Program-made: the position numbers and the translations under genes
Shown: in pieces, positions 52,964-61,676 of the stretch
Layout: every line of letters starts with the position of its first letter
How positions within the stretch are numbered: the first letter of the stretch is position 1
Notes under the pieces: model-generated
Database searches by the model: none
What the model was told of the DNA's origin: nothing
What the model saw: only the letters and a program-made list of their open reading frames with translations
Assembly (NCBI GenBank): GCA_017624235.1
Contig: JAGANL010000002.1
Coordinates: 144,765-208,764 of the forward strand
Direction of reading: 5' to 3'
Source of the DNA: Lachnospiraceae bacterium
Lineage (GTDB): Bacteria; Bacillota; Clostridia; Lachnospirales; Lachnospiraceae
DNA length: 64,000 nucleotides

Positions 52964-54338
52964 CGTTGTTCTTCTCCTTTTGCTCCAGAATTTTTAACAG
53001 GTTTCTACGCAGCTCCAGAAAAAGAGAGAAATCCTGCTTCATTGTTTCTTCTACCATCCTGCTCTCCTCTGTGAAGGTCAGTGTTTTCCAACTGCTTTTG
53101 CGGTGAATGGAGTTGATGATTCCGGCAAAACGCACGAAGAAGGAAAAAAGGTTAAAAATCGGCATGATGGTAACGTATAAGATTTTTCTGGCATAATATC
53201 TTCGCAGAGAGGAAAACTCTCTTAAGAAGGAAATGATATTCAGGTAATACAGAAAAGAACTGAATACATATAGCAGGTAAATTAATAATACGGCGACGAT
53301 GATGTTATGAAAGGAATAATTCATACAGCCAAGGGCAATCAGCACGAAATACCAGATCATACGTGGAAAGGCAAAGGTATGGTCTGTCATCAGAAGACGT
53401 ATGACAAAATTGTTAAAATACCCCCGCAACGGATGCTTCAGGTTATCCTTTAAAAACATATGCGATACTTCCAGTTCGCCAATCTGCCAACGCTGTCTCT
53501 GCGTATAAAATTTATTCAGACTTTCAATCGGGTCAACCATAAAGATGGCATTGCTGCAAAGATGCACTTTCTTTTTTAATATGGAACGTATCTGAAAGGT
53601 CAGATGAGTGTCCTCACAAATGGTATTCGTATTATATAAGAAGGTCTTTAACAATACCGATTTTCGGAAGGCGGAAAAGGCTCCTGAAAGCGTGTAGATG
53701 CTGTTGGACTGAGACTCAAAGTTTCGTCCGGCCAAAAAAGCCTGCGCATACTCCATAAATTCCAGTTTTCGGAACTGCTTCAGGAAAAATCCCTTTGTCT
53801 GCTCGATTAAAGCCGGTTCGATCAGAATCGTTCCGGTCATACAATCGACATTGGAATCCGTTTCAAATTGTTTTACGATATTCATCAGTGCCTGTTCCTG
53901 AAGAACACCATCACTATCGATATTGATGATATATTTTCCGGTACTGTTAAAAATAGCCTTATTCAGTGCCTTGGACTTCCCCTGCTTGGAATGCATCCAC
54001 CACATGGCCAGTGTCGGAAAATCAATCTGAGCCTTCTGAAAGATATCGAAGCTGTTATCTTTCGACCCATTATCAATCAACATGATTTCAATCAGTTCAT
54101 CCGGATAGGACGAAAGATGGATGGATTCCAGACAACGATACAGGGTTTGGCTCGAATTATAGACCGGAATGATCAGTGTAATATTCGGCAGAAATTCCAG
54201 AGGGATATCCTTAGGCTGCTCCACACGCTTAAAAAGCAGAAGGAAGAAATTTCCCACAGCAGGAACGACTTCAATGAGAAGCGGAATGATAATCCACGCC
54301 GCCCAGAAAAACAATTTATTTGCCAGCTTCGCTATCAT
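52947..54338 (-). CDS. Processive GT2 glycosyltransferase, exosortase-G associated
   Basis: A 463-residue membrane glycosyltransferase. One N-terminal helix (about 8-35) leads to a cytosolic GT2 domain with NITLIIPVYN, DSD at 141-143, ED at 242-243 and QRQRW at 280-284. These are the D, DxD, ED, QxxRW set of processive enzymes such as cellulose and hyaluronan synthases. About four C-terminal helices follow. It matches the glycosyltransferase that accompanies XrtG. The ATG at 54338 has AGGAG eight bases upstream and overlaps xrtG by 23 bases. The sugar is unknown. Confidence 0.87.
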   Translation of the reverse strand: MIAKLANKLFFWAAWIIIPLLIEVVPAVGNFFLLLFKRVEQPKDIPLEFLPNITLIIPVYNSSQTLYRCLESIHLSSYPDELIEIMLIDNGSKDNSFDIFQKAQIDFPTLAMWWMHSKQGKSKALNKAIFNSTGKYIINIDSDGVLQEQALMNIVKQFETDSNVDCMTGTILIEPALIEQTKGFFLKQFRKLEFMEYAQAFLAGRNFESQSNSIYTLSGAFSAFRKSVLLKTFLYNTNTICEDTHLTFQIRSILKKKVHLCSNAIFMVDPIESLNKFYTQRQRWQIGELEVSHMFLKDNLKHPLRGYFNNFVIRLLMTDHTFAFPRMIWYFVLIALGCMNYSFHNIIVAVLLIYLLYVFSSFLYYLNIISFLREFSSLRRYYARKILYVTIMPIFNLFSFFVRFAGIINSIHRKSSWKTLTFTEESRMVEETMKQDFSLFLELRRNLLKILEQKEKNNDGQNL

Positions 54339-54933
54339 AACCAAACTCTCCTACCCGCTGTCTGCGAATCTGTGCTCTGGTAAACACATAAAAATAAAGA
54401 ATAATGGATAAGGCATAAAAAATCAGTCTTCCGACAATCGTATGTGCTACATAATAGGATTCATTGCCAAAATGATTGATAATCAGGCATATACTGAAGA
54501 GACGGATAATATTTGCTGCAATAATCCAAACCGTTCCCATGAGGGAAATCACAAGCTTTTCACGTACATTGTAAACAGCAAAGAAGAATACCAGAGAAAT
54601 AAAAACGAGAATTTCAATGACACCGCCGCATTCAAAATCCACATAAAGAGAAATCGGCCCATCCGCATTTTCGATAAAAAGAATCGAATGCGCCGTATAA
54701 GCCTTGAAAATACCGAGTGCGTTTCCCAAAAGTCCCGTCAAATAACACGTCAGGGTCGTCAATAGATTTGTCAAAACCTTACGTAAAATCAGAAAAGAGA
54801 AGAAAAAGGTTCCGACACTTCCAAGCAGAAAGAAATAAAAATCCAGTTTTTTTCTTTTGAATACCGTCAAAAGATATACCCATGCCACAAAAATAAGTAC
54901 TAATAAAAGAAAAAAGAAAAAAGTATTGCTCAT
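54316..54933 (-). CDS. xrtG: Exosortase family protein XrtG
   Basis: A 205-residue protein with about seven membrane helices. The exosortase catalytic triad is visible: Cys102 in DFECGGVIEI, Arg144 in NIIRLFS and His164 in YVAHTIVG. Exosortases are membrane transpeptidases that process C-terminal sorting tails, by analogy with archaeosortase. XrtG is the Gram-positive type that occurs with a GT2 enzyme and PTPS-like proteins, all present here. The ATG overlaps the previous stop (TAAATG). A candidate substrate with a matching tail lies one gene upstream in the operon. Confidence 0.85.
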   Translation of the reverse strand: MSNTFFFFLLLVLIFVAWVYLLTVFKRKKLDFYFFLLGSVGTFFFSFLILRKVLTNLLTTLTCYLTGLLGNALGIFKAYTAHSILFIENADGPISLYVDFECGGVIEILVFISLVFFFAVYNVREKLVISLMGTVWIIAANIIRLFSICLIINHFGNESYYVAHTIVGRLIFYALSIILYFYVFTRAQIRRQRVGEFGYDSEAGK

Positions 54934-55410
54934 TTACAGCTCTCCTATCGTTTTGCTGGAAGCGGTCTGATATCTGTGCTTTACCCGATCACAGTAGGCT
55001 TCTATTTCATCAGGCAGGGTCAGGTTAAAGACATCTCCCAAAAGCAGACGTTCACCAACGCAGTAAACAGATACCGGACTGTCACCGATTTCCAGAGAAA
55101 TCAAATGCATTCCGTTTCGTTCAAATATTGGTTTCAAATCCTGATAAAAAAAATCACCCATATTTTCCAGAGTCGGTATCACATCCTTAAACATTGGAAG
55201 TTCGTTGAGGCGAATGCCCTGAAGTCTGGAAAAATAACCGTTTAACAGCTTTTCATTACTTAAAAAAACAGGATGGTCATCCTGTTTTTCTGTAACATAC
55301 ATGCCCACACGAAAGGTATGGGCATGCATTTTTCTTGGATCCTCAACTACCATGTTATGCATTGCATTAAAGGTTACCTGATACAGATATGCTTCATGTT
55401 TTTCCGTCAT
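54934..55410 (-). CDS. Second degenerate PTPS-like protein (exosortase-G associated)
   Basis: A 158-residue paralogue of the protein at 52514-52963. Equivalent residues are H18 (NAMHNM), H29 and H31 (MHAHTF) and PTLEN (79-83). The catalytic Cys position is Pro25, and the catalytic Glu is replaced by Asp110 (IGDSPVSVY). It again keeps the zinc triad and loses the chemistry of 6-pyruvoyl-tetrahydropterin synthase. The ATG at 55410 overlaps the upstream stop by four bases. Confidence 0.78.
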   Translation of the reverse strand: MTEKHEAYLYQVTFNAMHNMVVEDPRKMHAHTFRVGMYVTEKQDDHPVFLSNEKLLNGYFSRLQGIRLNELPMFKDVIPTLENMGDFFYQDLKPIFERNGMHLISLEIGDSPVSVYCVGERLLLGDVFNLTLPDEIEAYCDRVKHRYQTASSKTIGEL

Positions 55411-56867
55411 GCAAGTGCTTCTCCATTCTTTTTCCTTTTCAGCCATACGTAGCTGGCCGGTACCAGAAGGAATACTGCAGCGGAAAAGGGAACGGCTCCT
55501 GTCGGCGAGCCTGCCGCTGAAATCCGGTTATACATCAGATTCGGTGTAAAGAACTGAATCATACTGTAGTTATCCAGATCGATGTTTCCGTTCTGCTTTT
55601 GAAATTCCGATAATGGTATTTTCAACTCCAACTGATTATTGACGTTTCCTTCGTTTACACGATAATAAGCGGATGCACCGTCTGTCAGAACATAAGACCA
55701 GGAGCTGTCACGATGGAGAACATCTACCTGATAGGTTCCGGGAGCTGCTATGGTGCTGGCAAGCTGCTGTCCGTCCGGCCATTCGATTTGATAGGCAGCC
55801 ATCTGTCCGTCGACAAAGAATTGGAAATCGTTGCCGTTTGCATAGGCTTCATAATCCCGCGCAAAAGTAATATTCAGATACACATTCTCTCCGTCCGAAT
55901 ACATCTGCATACCGTGGCGCACATTGGTATCATAGCTTCCGACAGGGGTTGTATATTTCACATTATCCACCCATACACCATAGTTCCAGCAATTCTGCGA
56001 ATTATCCCAGTTGTATTCATAGGAAACAGGAATATCCTCCCAACCGCTGAAGCTTCCGTCCACGGCAGGAGCGCTGCTGCTTGAATTTCGGCCGTCTTCC
56101 GCCTCAAGTCCAAGAACTTCTGCCTCACTGCCCTGACTGATGATCAGCACCAGATTTCCGTTTTCATCCACGTAGCTTTCCATAATCGTATTGGCGCCGT
56201 AGTCCTCGGAAAGGGAATATTGCTTGATTACATTAGTCTCTCCGTCATAGGAATCTGCAATGGTTGTATAATCTACTCCCACCAAAGAAGACGGAGTAAC
56301 AGATTCGCCATCTTTATTCGTAAACGGTGTTTCCGGTGACAGTGCTGCTTCGGTTTCCGTTTCACTTTCTGTTGCTGCTTCGGTTCCTATTTCGGTTTCT
56401 GTTGCTGCTTCAGTTTCTGCTTCGGTTTCTGCTTCAGCATTTGTATCAGTATCCGTTCCCTCGAGCTCCGTTTTTGATTCGGTCTGCTCTGTCTCAGTTT
56501 TATCAACTTCGGTTTCTGTACCAGATGCTTCTGTTTTTTCCTCTGAGGATGCTTCTTCAGAGGTTTCCGTTTGTGAATCTTTCTTCTGCGAAGCTTCTGA
56601 CGTACTTTGTTTGTCCGATGGATCAGTGGTGTTGTCCTTAGCCTCAGCGGAGGAAGCTTCTTTGTTCTTTTTGCCGCTTCCCTTGGTTTCACTTTCACTG
56701 CCAGATTCCGAAGCAGAGGCTTTACCTTCACTTTCTGTCTTATGCGAATCTGTGCCTTCGGTCGTATTTGACGCCTCGACTGCATATACCGGGCTCATAT
56801 GAGAGCCTACAAGAGCCGCTGATAAAATAACGGCCAATACCAGTTTACTGAATTTCCCTTTCTTCAT
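55407..56867 (-). CDS. Secreted Glu/Thr/Ser-rich protein with Firmicu-CTERM-like sorting tail
   Basis: A 486-residue exported protein and the likely substrate of XrtG. Signal peptide 1-29 is followed by an acidic, Ser/Thr/Glu-rich disordered stretch (31-180) of the kind often glycosylated. A folded part (about 185-445) starts a beta-sandwich-like domain near residue 270 with DGSFSGWEDIP, resembling CBM9/DOMON domains. The last 37 residues form a sorting tail: SAAGSPTGAVPFSAAVFLLV membrane helix then KRKK. It resembles Firmicu-CTERM tails. Directly upstream of the PTPS-like and xrtG genes. Confidence 0.82.
   Translation of the reverse strand: MKKGKFSKLVLAVILSAALVGSHMSPVYAVEASNTTEGTDSHKTESEGKASASESGSESETKGSGKKNKEASSAEAKDNTTDPSDKQSTSEASQKKDSQTETSEEASSEEKTEASGTETEVDKTETEQTESKTELEGTDTDTNAEAETEAETEAATETEIGTEAATESETETEAALSPETPFTNKDGESVTPSSLVGVDYTTIADSYDGETNVIKQYSLSEDYGANTIMESYVDENGNLVLIISQGSEAEVLGLEAEDGRNSSSSAPAVDGSFSGWEDIPVSYEYNWDNSQNCWNYGVWVDNVKYTTPVGSYDTNVRHGMQMYSDGENVYLNITFARDYEAYANGNDFQFFVDGQMAAYQIEWPDGQQLASTIAAPGTYQVDVLHRDSSWSYVLTDGASAYYRVNEGNVNNQLELKIPLSEFQKQNGNIDLDNYSMIQFFTPNLMYNRISAAGSPTGAVPFSAAVFLLVPASYVWLKRKKNGEALA
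56330..56800 (-). repeat. Degenerate tandem repeat encoding the acidic Thr/Glu-rich stretch
   Basis: Short units of 6 to 12 bases such as GAAACCGAAGCA on the coding strand recur, especially between 56340 and 56450, and encode runs of TEAETEA type. Such tracts change length easily by slippage, so this region may vary between strains. Confidence 0.7.
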
Positions 56868-56895
56868 ATCCTTTCTTCTCCCTTATTTATACCCA

Positions 56896-59280
56896 CTATG
56901 TTAAATAATCTTCCAGTACTACATAAGCTGCAATCCACAGGAAACCGATGCCAATCAAGCCCAGAATACTGCAGACAAGTCCGGCTGCCTGATTTGGATA
57001 GACCATCCGAAAACAGGTGGAGCCCTCGTTGATCACCCAGAGATCATCCTCGGTAGAGATAATCCTGTCCGGTACCAGAGTATCCACGGCTGCAAGACCG
57101 GAATTGATTTTATCCGCCTCTGTTTGCAGAACGAATGCATTCGTATCCTTTTCTACTATTATCGACAACATTTCCCGTTTTGGCAAGTCCTCATGCGAAA
57201 TGTTTAAGGTTTCATCCAGAAAACGAAGCAGATCCGAATTGTGTGTTTCCAGATAATAATAAACCAGATTTAAGCCTATAAATGTAATATTATCTTCTTC
57301 ATTCTGTCCCAGATAGGTCAGATGGCTCTTATCCGAATAACGGGCCTCCTTTAATACTCTGCTGCAGCCGGAAATATATACCGTATTCCAGAGCGACTGA
57401 TTCCTGTCCCGGAAATCCAGCTTGAATTGATTGCCATTTTCGTTTTCCAGAATCGGGAACTGATCCGTAAATTGTATAAATTGTGCATATACTCCCAGAA
57501 ACTCATTTTTTCCGGTCAGCGCATTGATTGGAATATGCTGCATGTCGATAAAAATATTCACTCCCTTTTGGGAAAGCTCCTGCAGCATATTTTCCGCCTT
57601 TCCCTTGTCACGATAGGTAAAGCCGGACAAATAGAGATTCTGATATTGTATAAGCTCATCCACCGTATAGTCTTCCAGACAGCTGCTTTGTCCGAGTCCA
57701 AAGGACGGATAGATATAAGAAATATAAAAAGCGTTATCTCCGATTGCCAGATTGTCATATTGGGAAATGACACCATAGCGTTCCTGTACCCGGACTGCTT
57801 TGTATACCACAGCCATCTCGTTTTCGGCTGCAATCTCATAGCCCAGACGGTTGGCCGCCTGCGAAAGAAGCTCCAAAGCTCCTTCCTCCGTGAGAAGCTC
57901 CTTTGGAATCACGACCACATCATTTCCATATAGGAACAGTCTGTCAAACATATAATCGTAAAAACCGTCGGCGAATGCCTCATTCAGCTGACTCAAATGC
58001 TGTCTGATTTCTGCATTTTCATAATCCCAGCCATAGGTTTCATCCACTCCCCGGCTGGCAAAATACCAGTGTGGGAAAGCACCCAGCAAAGAGCTGTCCA
58101 TCAACGCTATGCGGCTGTCGGTCAGGGACGCGGCCTGATCCAGCAGGTAATCCTGTATCAGTGCTTCCTGGCGTTCCAATACCCTGTTTCCACTTTCTAG
58201 AGAGGTGAGCTGATAAACACCGGTACAGATCGGGATGCAAAGCAGAATCAACAGAAAAATATTTTTCAGCTTATTCCAGCAAAGCAATGTTAACAGACAG
58301 AATATTCCGGCACCGGCAATAAAGAAACCGGAATCCCGTAATGCCGGAAAAGGAATCAGTCTGCGTACCGGCTCCAGCGCCGGAAGGGATAAAAGAGCCA
58401 GCACAGCCGCCAGAAAAAATCCGGCCGCACGATCTCGGTTTGCCGTCAGAAGACCAAGCAGGGACACAGCCAGAAGGACAATGGCTTCCAGTGTTCCGTT
58501 TGTGCTGTATACACTGCTCTTATGGGTTAACAGCCCTCCACTGATCGCGGGATACAGGAAATATCCCATAGCCAGATAGAGAAACAGCATATCGGCAGCA
58601 AGCATTGTTTCAAACCGCCAGACTTTTTGTGTCAGCATGGCGAAAATGAGATAAAAAAATATGACAGCACCAAAGGCAATTGCCAGCATATAATTGGATA
58701 AGATTAAAAGGCAGAGCAAAAGCGAAAATGGGCACAAGGCCAGTCGGTGCTTCCAACGGATAAATTCAAACAAATAGTACAAAAGCAAGGGTAACAGCAA
58801 AATTCCCATCAGAATATCAAGACTTCCCAGAAACAAAGCCGTTTGAAGCGTATGAGGCAGAAACAAAAAGGCCAGTCCGGTGAAAAAGGCTGCTGTCATC
58901 TTCTGATGCCGTACACCGAACAGCATAAAGCCCATCTGAGACAAAAATACCATCAGTCCGTAAAACAGGCATATGCCCCCATGCAGGTCACCTGCGCAAA
59001 GCAGGGAAAGCAGATGGATTAAAAGATAGCTGACCGGAGAGGTAAAACGGAATATTTCGTAGCCGTTATACCAGTTTTCTGCAAGCAAAGGATATAATTG
59101 CCCTTCCTGCCATGCTTTTGCTATTTCATCCAGTCTGTAAAGCTGTGTAAAAAAATCACTCGCCTGCCAGAAAGCTCCGGTTCGGAAAAGAAGGAGCCCA
59201 ATACAGACAGCAACACCTGCCGAAGCTGCCCATGCAATGATAAAGTTTTTTCGTCTATGTGACGAACAGACTGTATTCAT
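56896..59280 (-). CDS. Many-pass membrane protein, PTPS_related type
   Basis: A 794-residue protein with about eleven N-terminal helices (residues 15-365), a large extracellular C-terminal domain (about 370-755) and a last helix near the end (LVCSILGLIGIGFLWIAA). The N-terminal FTSPVSYLLIHLLSLL region and the overall plan fit the PF10131 PTPS_related membrane proteins, glycosyltransferase-C-like, which occur with exosortases and other sorting systems. The ATG at 59280 is preferred over TTG at 59283. Likely role: transfer of a sugar or lipid-linked unit outside the membrane; this is inference. Confidence 0.75.
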   Translation of the reverse strand: MNTVCSSHRRKNFIIAWAASAGVAVCIGLLLFRTGAFWQASDFFTQLYRLDEIAKAWQEGQLYPLLAENWYNGYEIFRFTSPVSYLLIHLLSLLCAGDLHGGICLFYGLMVFLSQMGFMLFGVRHQKMTAAFFTGLAFLFLPHTLQTALFLGSLDILMGILLLPLLLYYLFEFIRWKHRLALCPFSLLLCLLILSNYMLAIAFGAVIFFYLIFAMLTQKVWRFETMLAADMLFLYLAMGYFLYPAISGGLLTHKSSVYSTNGTLEAIVLLAVSLLGLLTANRDRAAGFFLAAVLALLSLPALEPVRRLIPFPALRDSGFFIAGAGIFCLLTLLCWNKLKNIFLLILLCIPICTGVYQLTSLESGNRVLERQEALIQDYLLDQAASLTDSRIALMDSSLLGAFPHWYFASRGVDETYGWDYENAEIRQHLSQLNEAFADGFYDYMFDRLFLYGNDVVVIPKELLTEEGALELLSQAANRLGYEIAAENEMAVVYKAVRVQERYGVISQYDNLAIGDNAFYISYIYPSFGLGQSSCLEDYTVDELIQYQNLYLSGFTYRDKGKAENMLQELSQKGVNIFIDMQHIPINALTGKNEFLGVYAQFIQFTDQFPILENENGNQFKLDFRDRNQSLWNTVYISGCSRVLKEARYSDKSHLTYLGQNEEDNITFIGLNLVYYYLETHNSDLLRFLDETLNISHEDLPKREMLSIIVEKDTNAFVLQTEADKINSGLAAVDTLVPDRIISTEDDLWVINEGSTCFRMVYPNQAAGLVCSILGLIGIGFLWIAAYVVLEDYLT

Positions 59281-59330
59281 CAATTCCTGTCTCCCCTCCT
59301 GATGATTACGTCAAATATTGCTATATTGTA

Positions 59331-61646
59331 TCATTCTTCGGAGCTTTTTTCAACAGATGGGACCTCCAGTCCATAAAACCCTTCCTGAAGCATATAGTAG
59401 CTTTTGCGGAGACGTTCAAAATAAGGATAGTAATCCCAATTCTCCCAGTCGTATTCCTGAAACGTCACATTTTTATTCTTTTCATCTGCAATGCCAAGCC
59501 AGATACCATCCACCTTTGTGCCTGCAATCGAATGCTTTGTCCAGAAATCATCGATAATCTCTTTGCTCGATGGGTCGCGGAAATTGAGCATCAGCCATGG
59601 AATACGTATTTCCAGTATATCTCCCTCATAGTAAAAATCTGCCAGAGAATTATAGACAGTTGAAGTATAATCATTGGTGCCGAAGGTAAGCTGCCCTGCC
59701 TCAAATTTTTGCAAGGGTATCGTTTCGGGACGATCCTGCAGCACCAATTCTCTTTCCAGCAGATAGTAGATGGAATGGAACATATGGTTATTCGGCTTAC
59801 GGATTTCCGGTGTTGTTTTGATGCTGTCATCGTATTTGTCATAGTCAAACTGATACAGATCATAATAGCTGTGCACCAGAAGACGGGAGTCCTTCTTTCC
59901 GTGCAGGGAAAGCACAAAATCGGCAGGACGTTCCAAGCTTGTCCTCTCATAACGTGTACTGCCCGATTTCGGTGTAATATCAAAGGGAATCAGGAGCTTT
60001 TCTTTATTAAAATCTGCTCCCTCCTTCCGTATCATCAGATACAGATAGGCACAGTCATGTTTCACATACAAAGACAGAGCATCCTGTTGTATCAGAAGAT
60101 CCTGTTCGCTCCATTCTTCATCGGATCCGTCTAACAGCACAGTCTCCTGCTCTTCACCCGGTACAAAATCCAACAGGCCAAAATGCTGCTCGTTGGTCAT
60201 TACATCATACCAATAGGCTCTTCGTTCCTCGTCGGTATACTCAGCGGTATTCCAGGTTCTTTTAAACCATTCATCCTGCCATGCAAAAACCAGCCCGCCG
60301 GCATAGCCTGTATCGTGGATATCCTTTGTCATGGACAGAAGCATTTCCCCCTGCTCCTGCTCATTATGATTTCCCTGATCAAAGCCGGTGTAAGGATTGG
60401 CATGAGTGACGCCGCGGGAGGCAGGAACTCCGTATTCTGCAACGAGTACCGGCATGTTATGCCGGGAAATCAAATCCTCCAGATAGGCCCGGTAGGTATT
60501 GATCCTGCCTGTTTCATCACGGTAGACAGAATATTCCTTTTCGGTATACATAAAGTTCGGATAGTATGGATAGATATGATAGGAGGCAAACAGACCGCTT
60601 GGAAATGCGTCTGTAGCTTTCAAATCCTCCATATACAGATCCACACTGTATTCCTCTGCCATCGTTTCACTCGGATGTTCCATCACATCCGCTGTCGGCC
60701 AGTTGGAAAAGCTGACCGGACGCTGTAACTGATAATGCTCCATTTCGTAAGAAACAATGAAATCACCGGTCTGTGCCCAAAAGACTTCAAATGGCTCCAC
60801 AGATTCCGTACCAATATAAGTTCCCTGGTAGGACTTCAGATCGGGATGAAGCTTGTTGGTAGTAGATACAAAATCAGCATCGGATTCAATACCCAGAATC
60901 CAGCCGATGACATACGGAGAAATATCCCATGAATATTCGCCCCAGGCTTTTCCGGGCTTCTCTTCAATCGTACATTGTCCGTGGATGATATCCACCAGAT
61001 CGCGCATATCCTGATATAACAGTTCCTGCAGCTCCTGATCAAAGGCATCTGCCGTCTCAGCAACTCTGGTTTCATCGTACCAGGTACCCTGGAACAGATA
61101 CAGTGGCTTTTGAGCCTTTTGATTATACTCATAAAAGGCCTGATAAAAGGCGGGCGGTTGAATCGTGTAAACCCGGATGCAGTTTGCGTTCATAGCAGCA
61201 ATCTGCTCAAACCAGCGCGCATATTCCTCATAGGTAATAGCTGTCTCTCCCGGAAAATATCCGGGTTTTCCAAGACCGATGTTGACACCCTTGATATACA
61301 GGTCATCAAAAGTGCTGCCGTTGTATACACTTAAATAGCTCCCATTGGTTTGAAAATAGAATCGGGCATCGCCAAGAGTATATGGCTGGAGGGATTGTGG
61401 GGATTCGGCCGCATACTCTGTCTCTGGTTCTTCCTTGAGCTCTGAAGCGGAATCTCCTGCCGAATCCGCTGTGACAGTGTTATCTGATATGATCTGCTCA
61501 CTGCCAAGCATCCTCAGCTCATCCACCTTCCTGCTGTAAGTACTTTCACAGCCGGATAACAGGCAGACTGCAGATAAGAGAAGGACAAGTAAAAGCTTCT
61601 GTATTATTTTTCTTCTGATCTGTTTGATGTTTTTATTCTTTTTCAT
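59331..61646 (-). CDS. Lipoprotein with glycosidase-like barrel and CBM9/DOMON-like domain
   Basis: A 771-residue lipoprotein with lipobox LLSGC (Cys33) after a basic signal peptide. Residues about 90-480 resemble a clan GH-A glycosidase barrel: YIKGVNIG start, candidate acid/base E254 in GWILGIESD, candidate nucleophile E404 in VLVAEYGVP, and FAWQDEW. Residues about 500-760 begin with a DGSDEEW segment like the second domain of the neighbouring sorted protein. A poor ribosome-binding site precedes the ATG. It may trim or extend a cell-surface glycan; transglycosidase activity is also possible. Confidence 0.78.
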   Translation of the reverse strand: MKKNKNIKQIRRKIIQKLLLVLLLSAVCLLSGCESTYSRKVDELRMLGSEQIISDNTVTADSAGDSASELKEEPETEYAAESPQSLQPYTLGDARFYFQTNGSYLSVYNGSTFDDLYIKGVNIGLGKPGYFPGETAITYEEYARWFEQIAAMNANCIRVYTIQPPAFYQAFYEYNQKAQKPLYLFQGTWYDETRVAETADAFDQELQELLYQDMRDLVDIIHGQCTIEEKPGKAWGEYSWDISPYVIGWILGIESDADFVSTTNKLHPDLKSYQGTYIGTESVEPFEVFWAQTGDFIVSYEMEHYQLQRPVSFSNWPTADVMEHPSETMAEEYSVDLYMEDLKATDAFPSGLFASYHIYPYYPNFMYTEKEYSVYRDETGRINTYRAYLEDLISRHNMPVLVAEYGVPASRGVTHANPYTGFDQGNHNEQEQGEMLLSMTKDIHDTGYAGGLVFAWQDEWFKRTWNTAEYTDEERRAYWYDVMTNEQHFGLLDFVPGEEQETVLLDGSDEEWSEQDLLIQQDALSLYVKHDCAYLYLMIRKEGADFNKEKLLIPFDITPKSGSTRYERTSLERPADFVLSLHGKKDSRLLVHSYYDLYQFDYDKYDDSIKTTPEIRKPNNHMFHSIYYLLERELVLQDRPETIPLQKFEAGQLTFGTNDYTSTVYNSLADFYYEGDILEIRIPWLMLNFRDPSSKEIIDDFWTKHSIAGTKVDGIWLGIADEKNKNVTFQEYDWENWDYYPYFERLRKSYYMLQEGFYGLEVPSVEKSSEE

Positions 61647-61676
61647 AATGGCATCATTTTATCACGAATGGACAGG

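Noticed and set aside
60183-60728. Plus-strand open frame of 181 codons inside the glycosidase-like lipoprotein gene
   Set aside because: Antisense shadow; the minus-strand protein has a signal peptide, lipobox and coherent domains.
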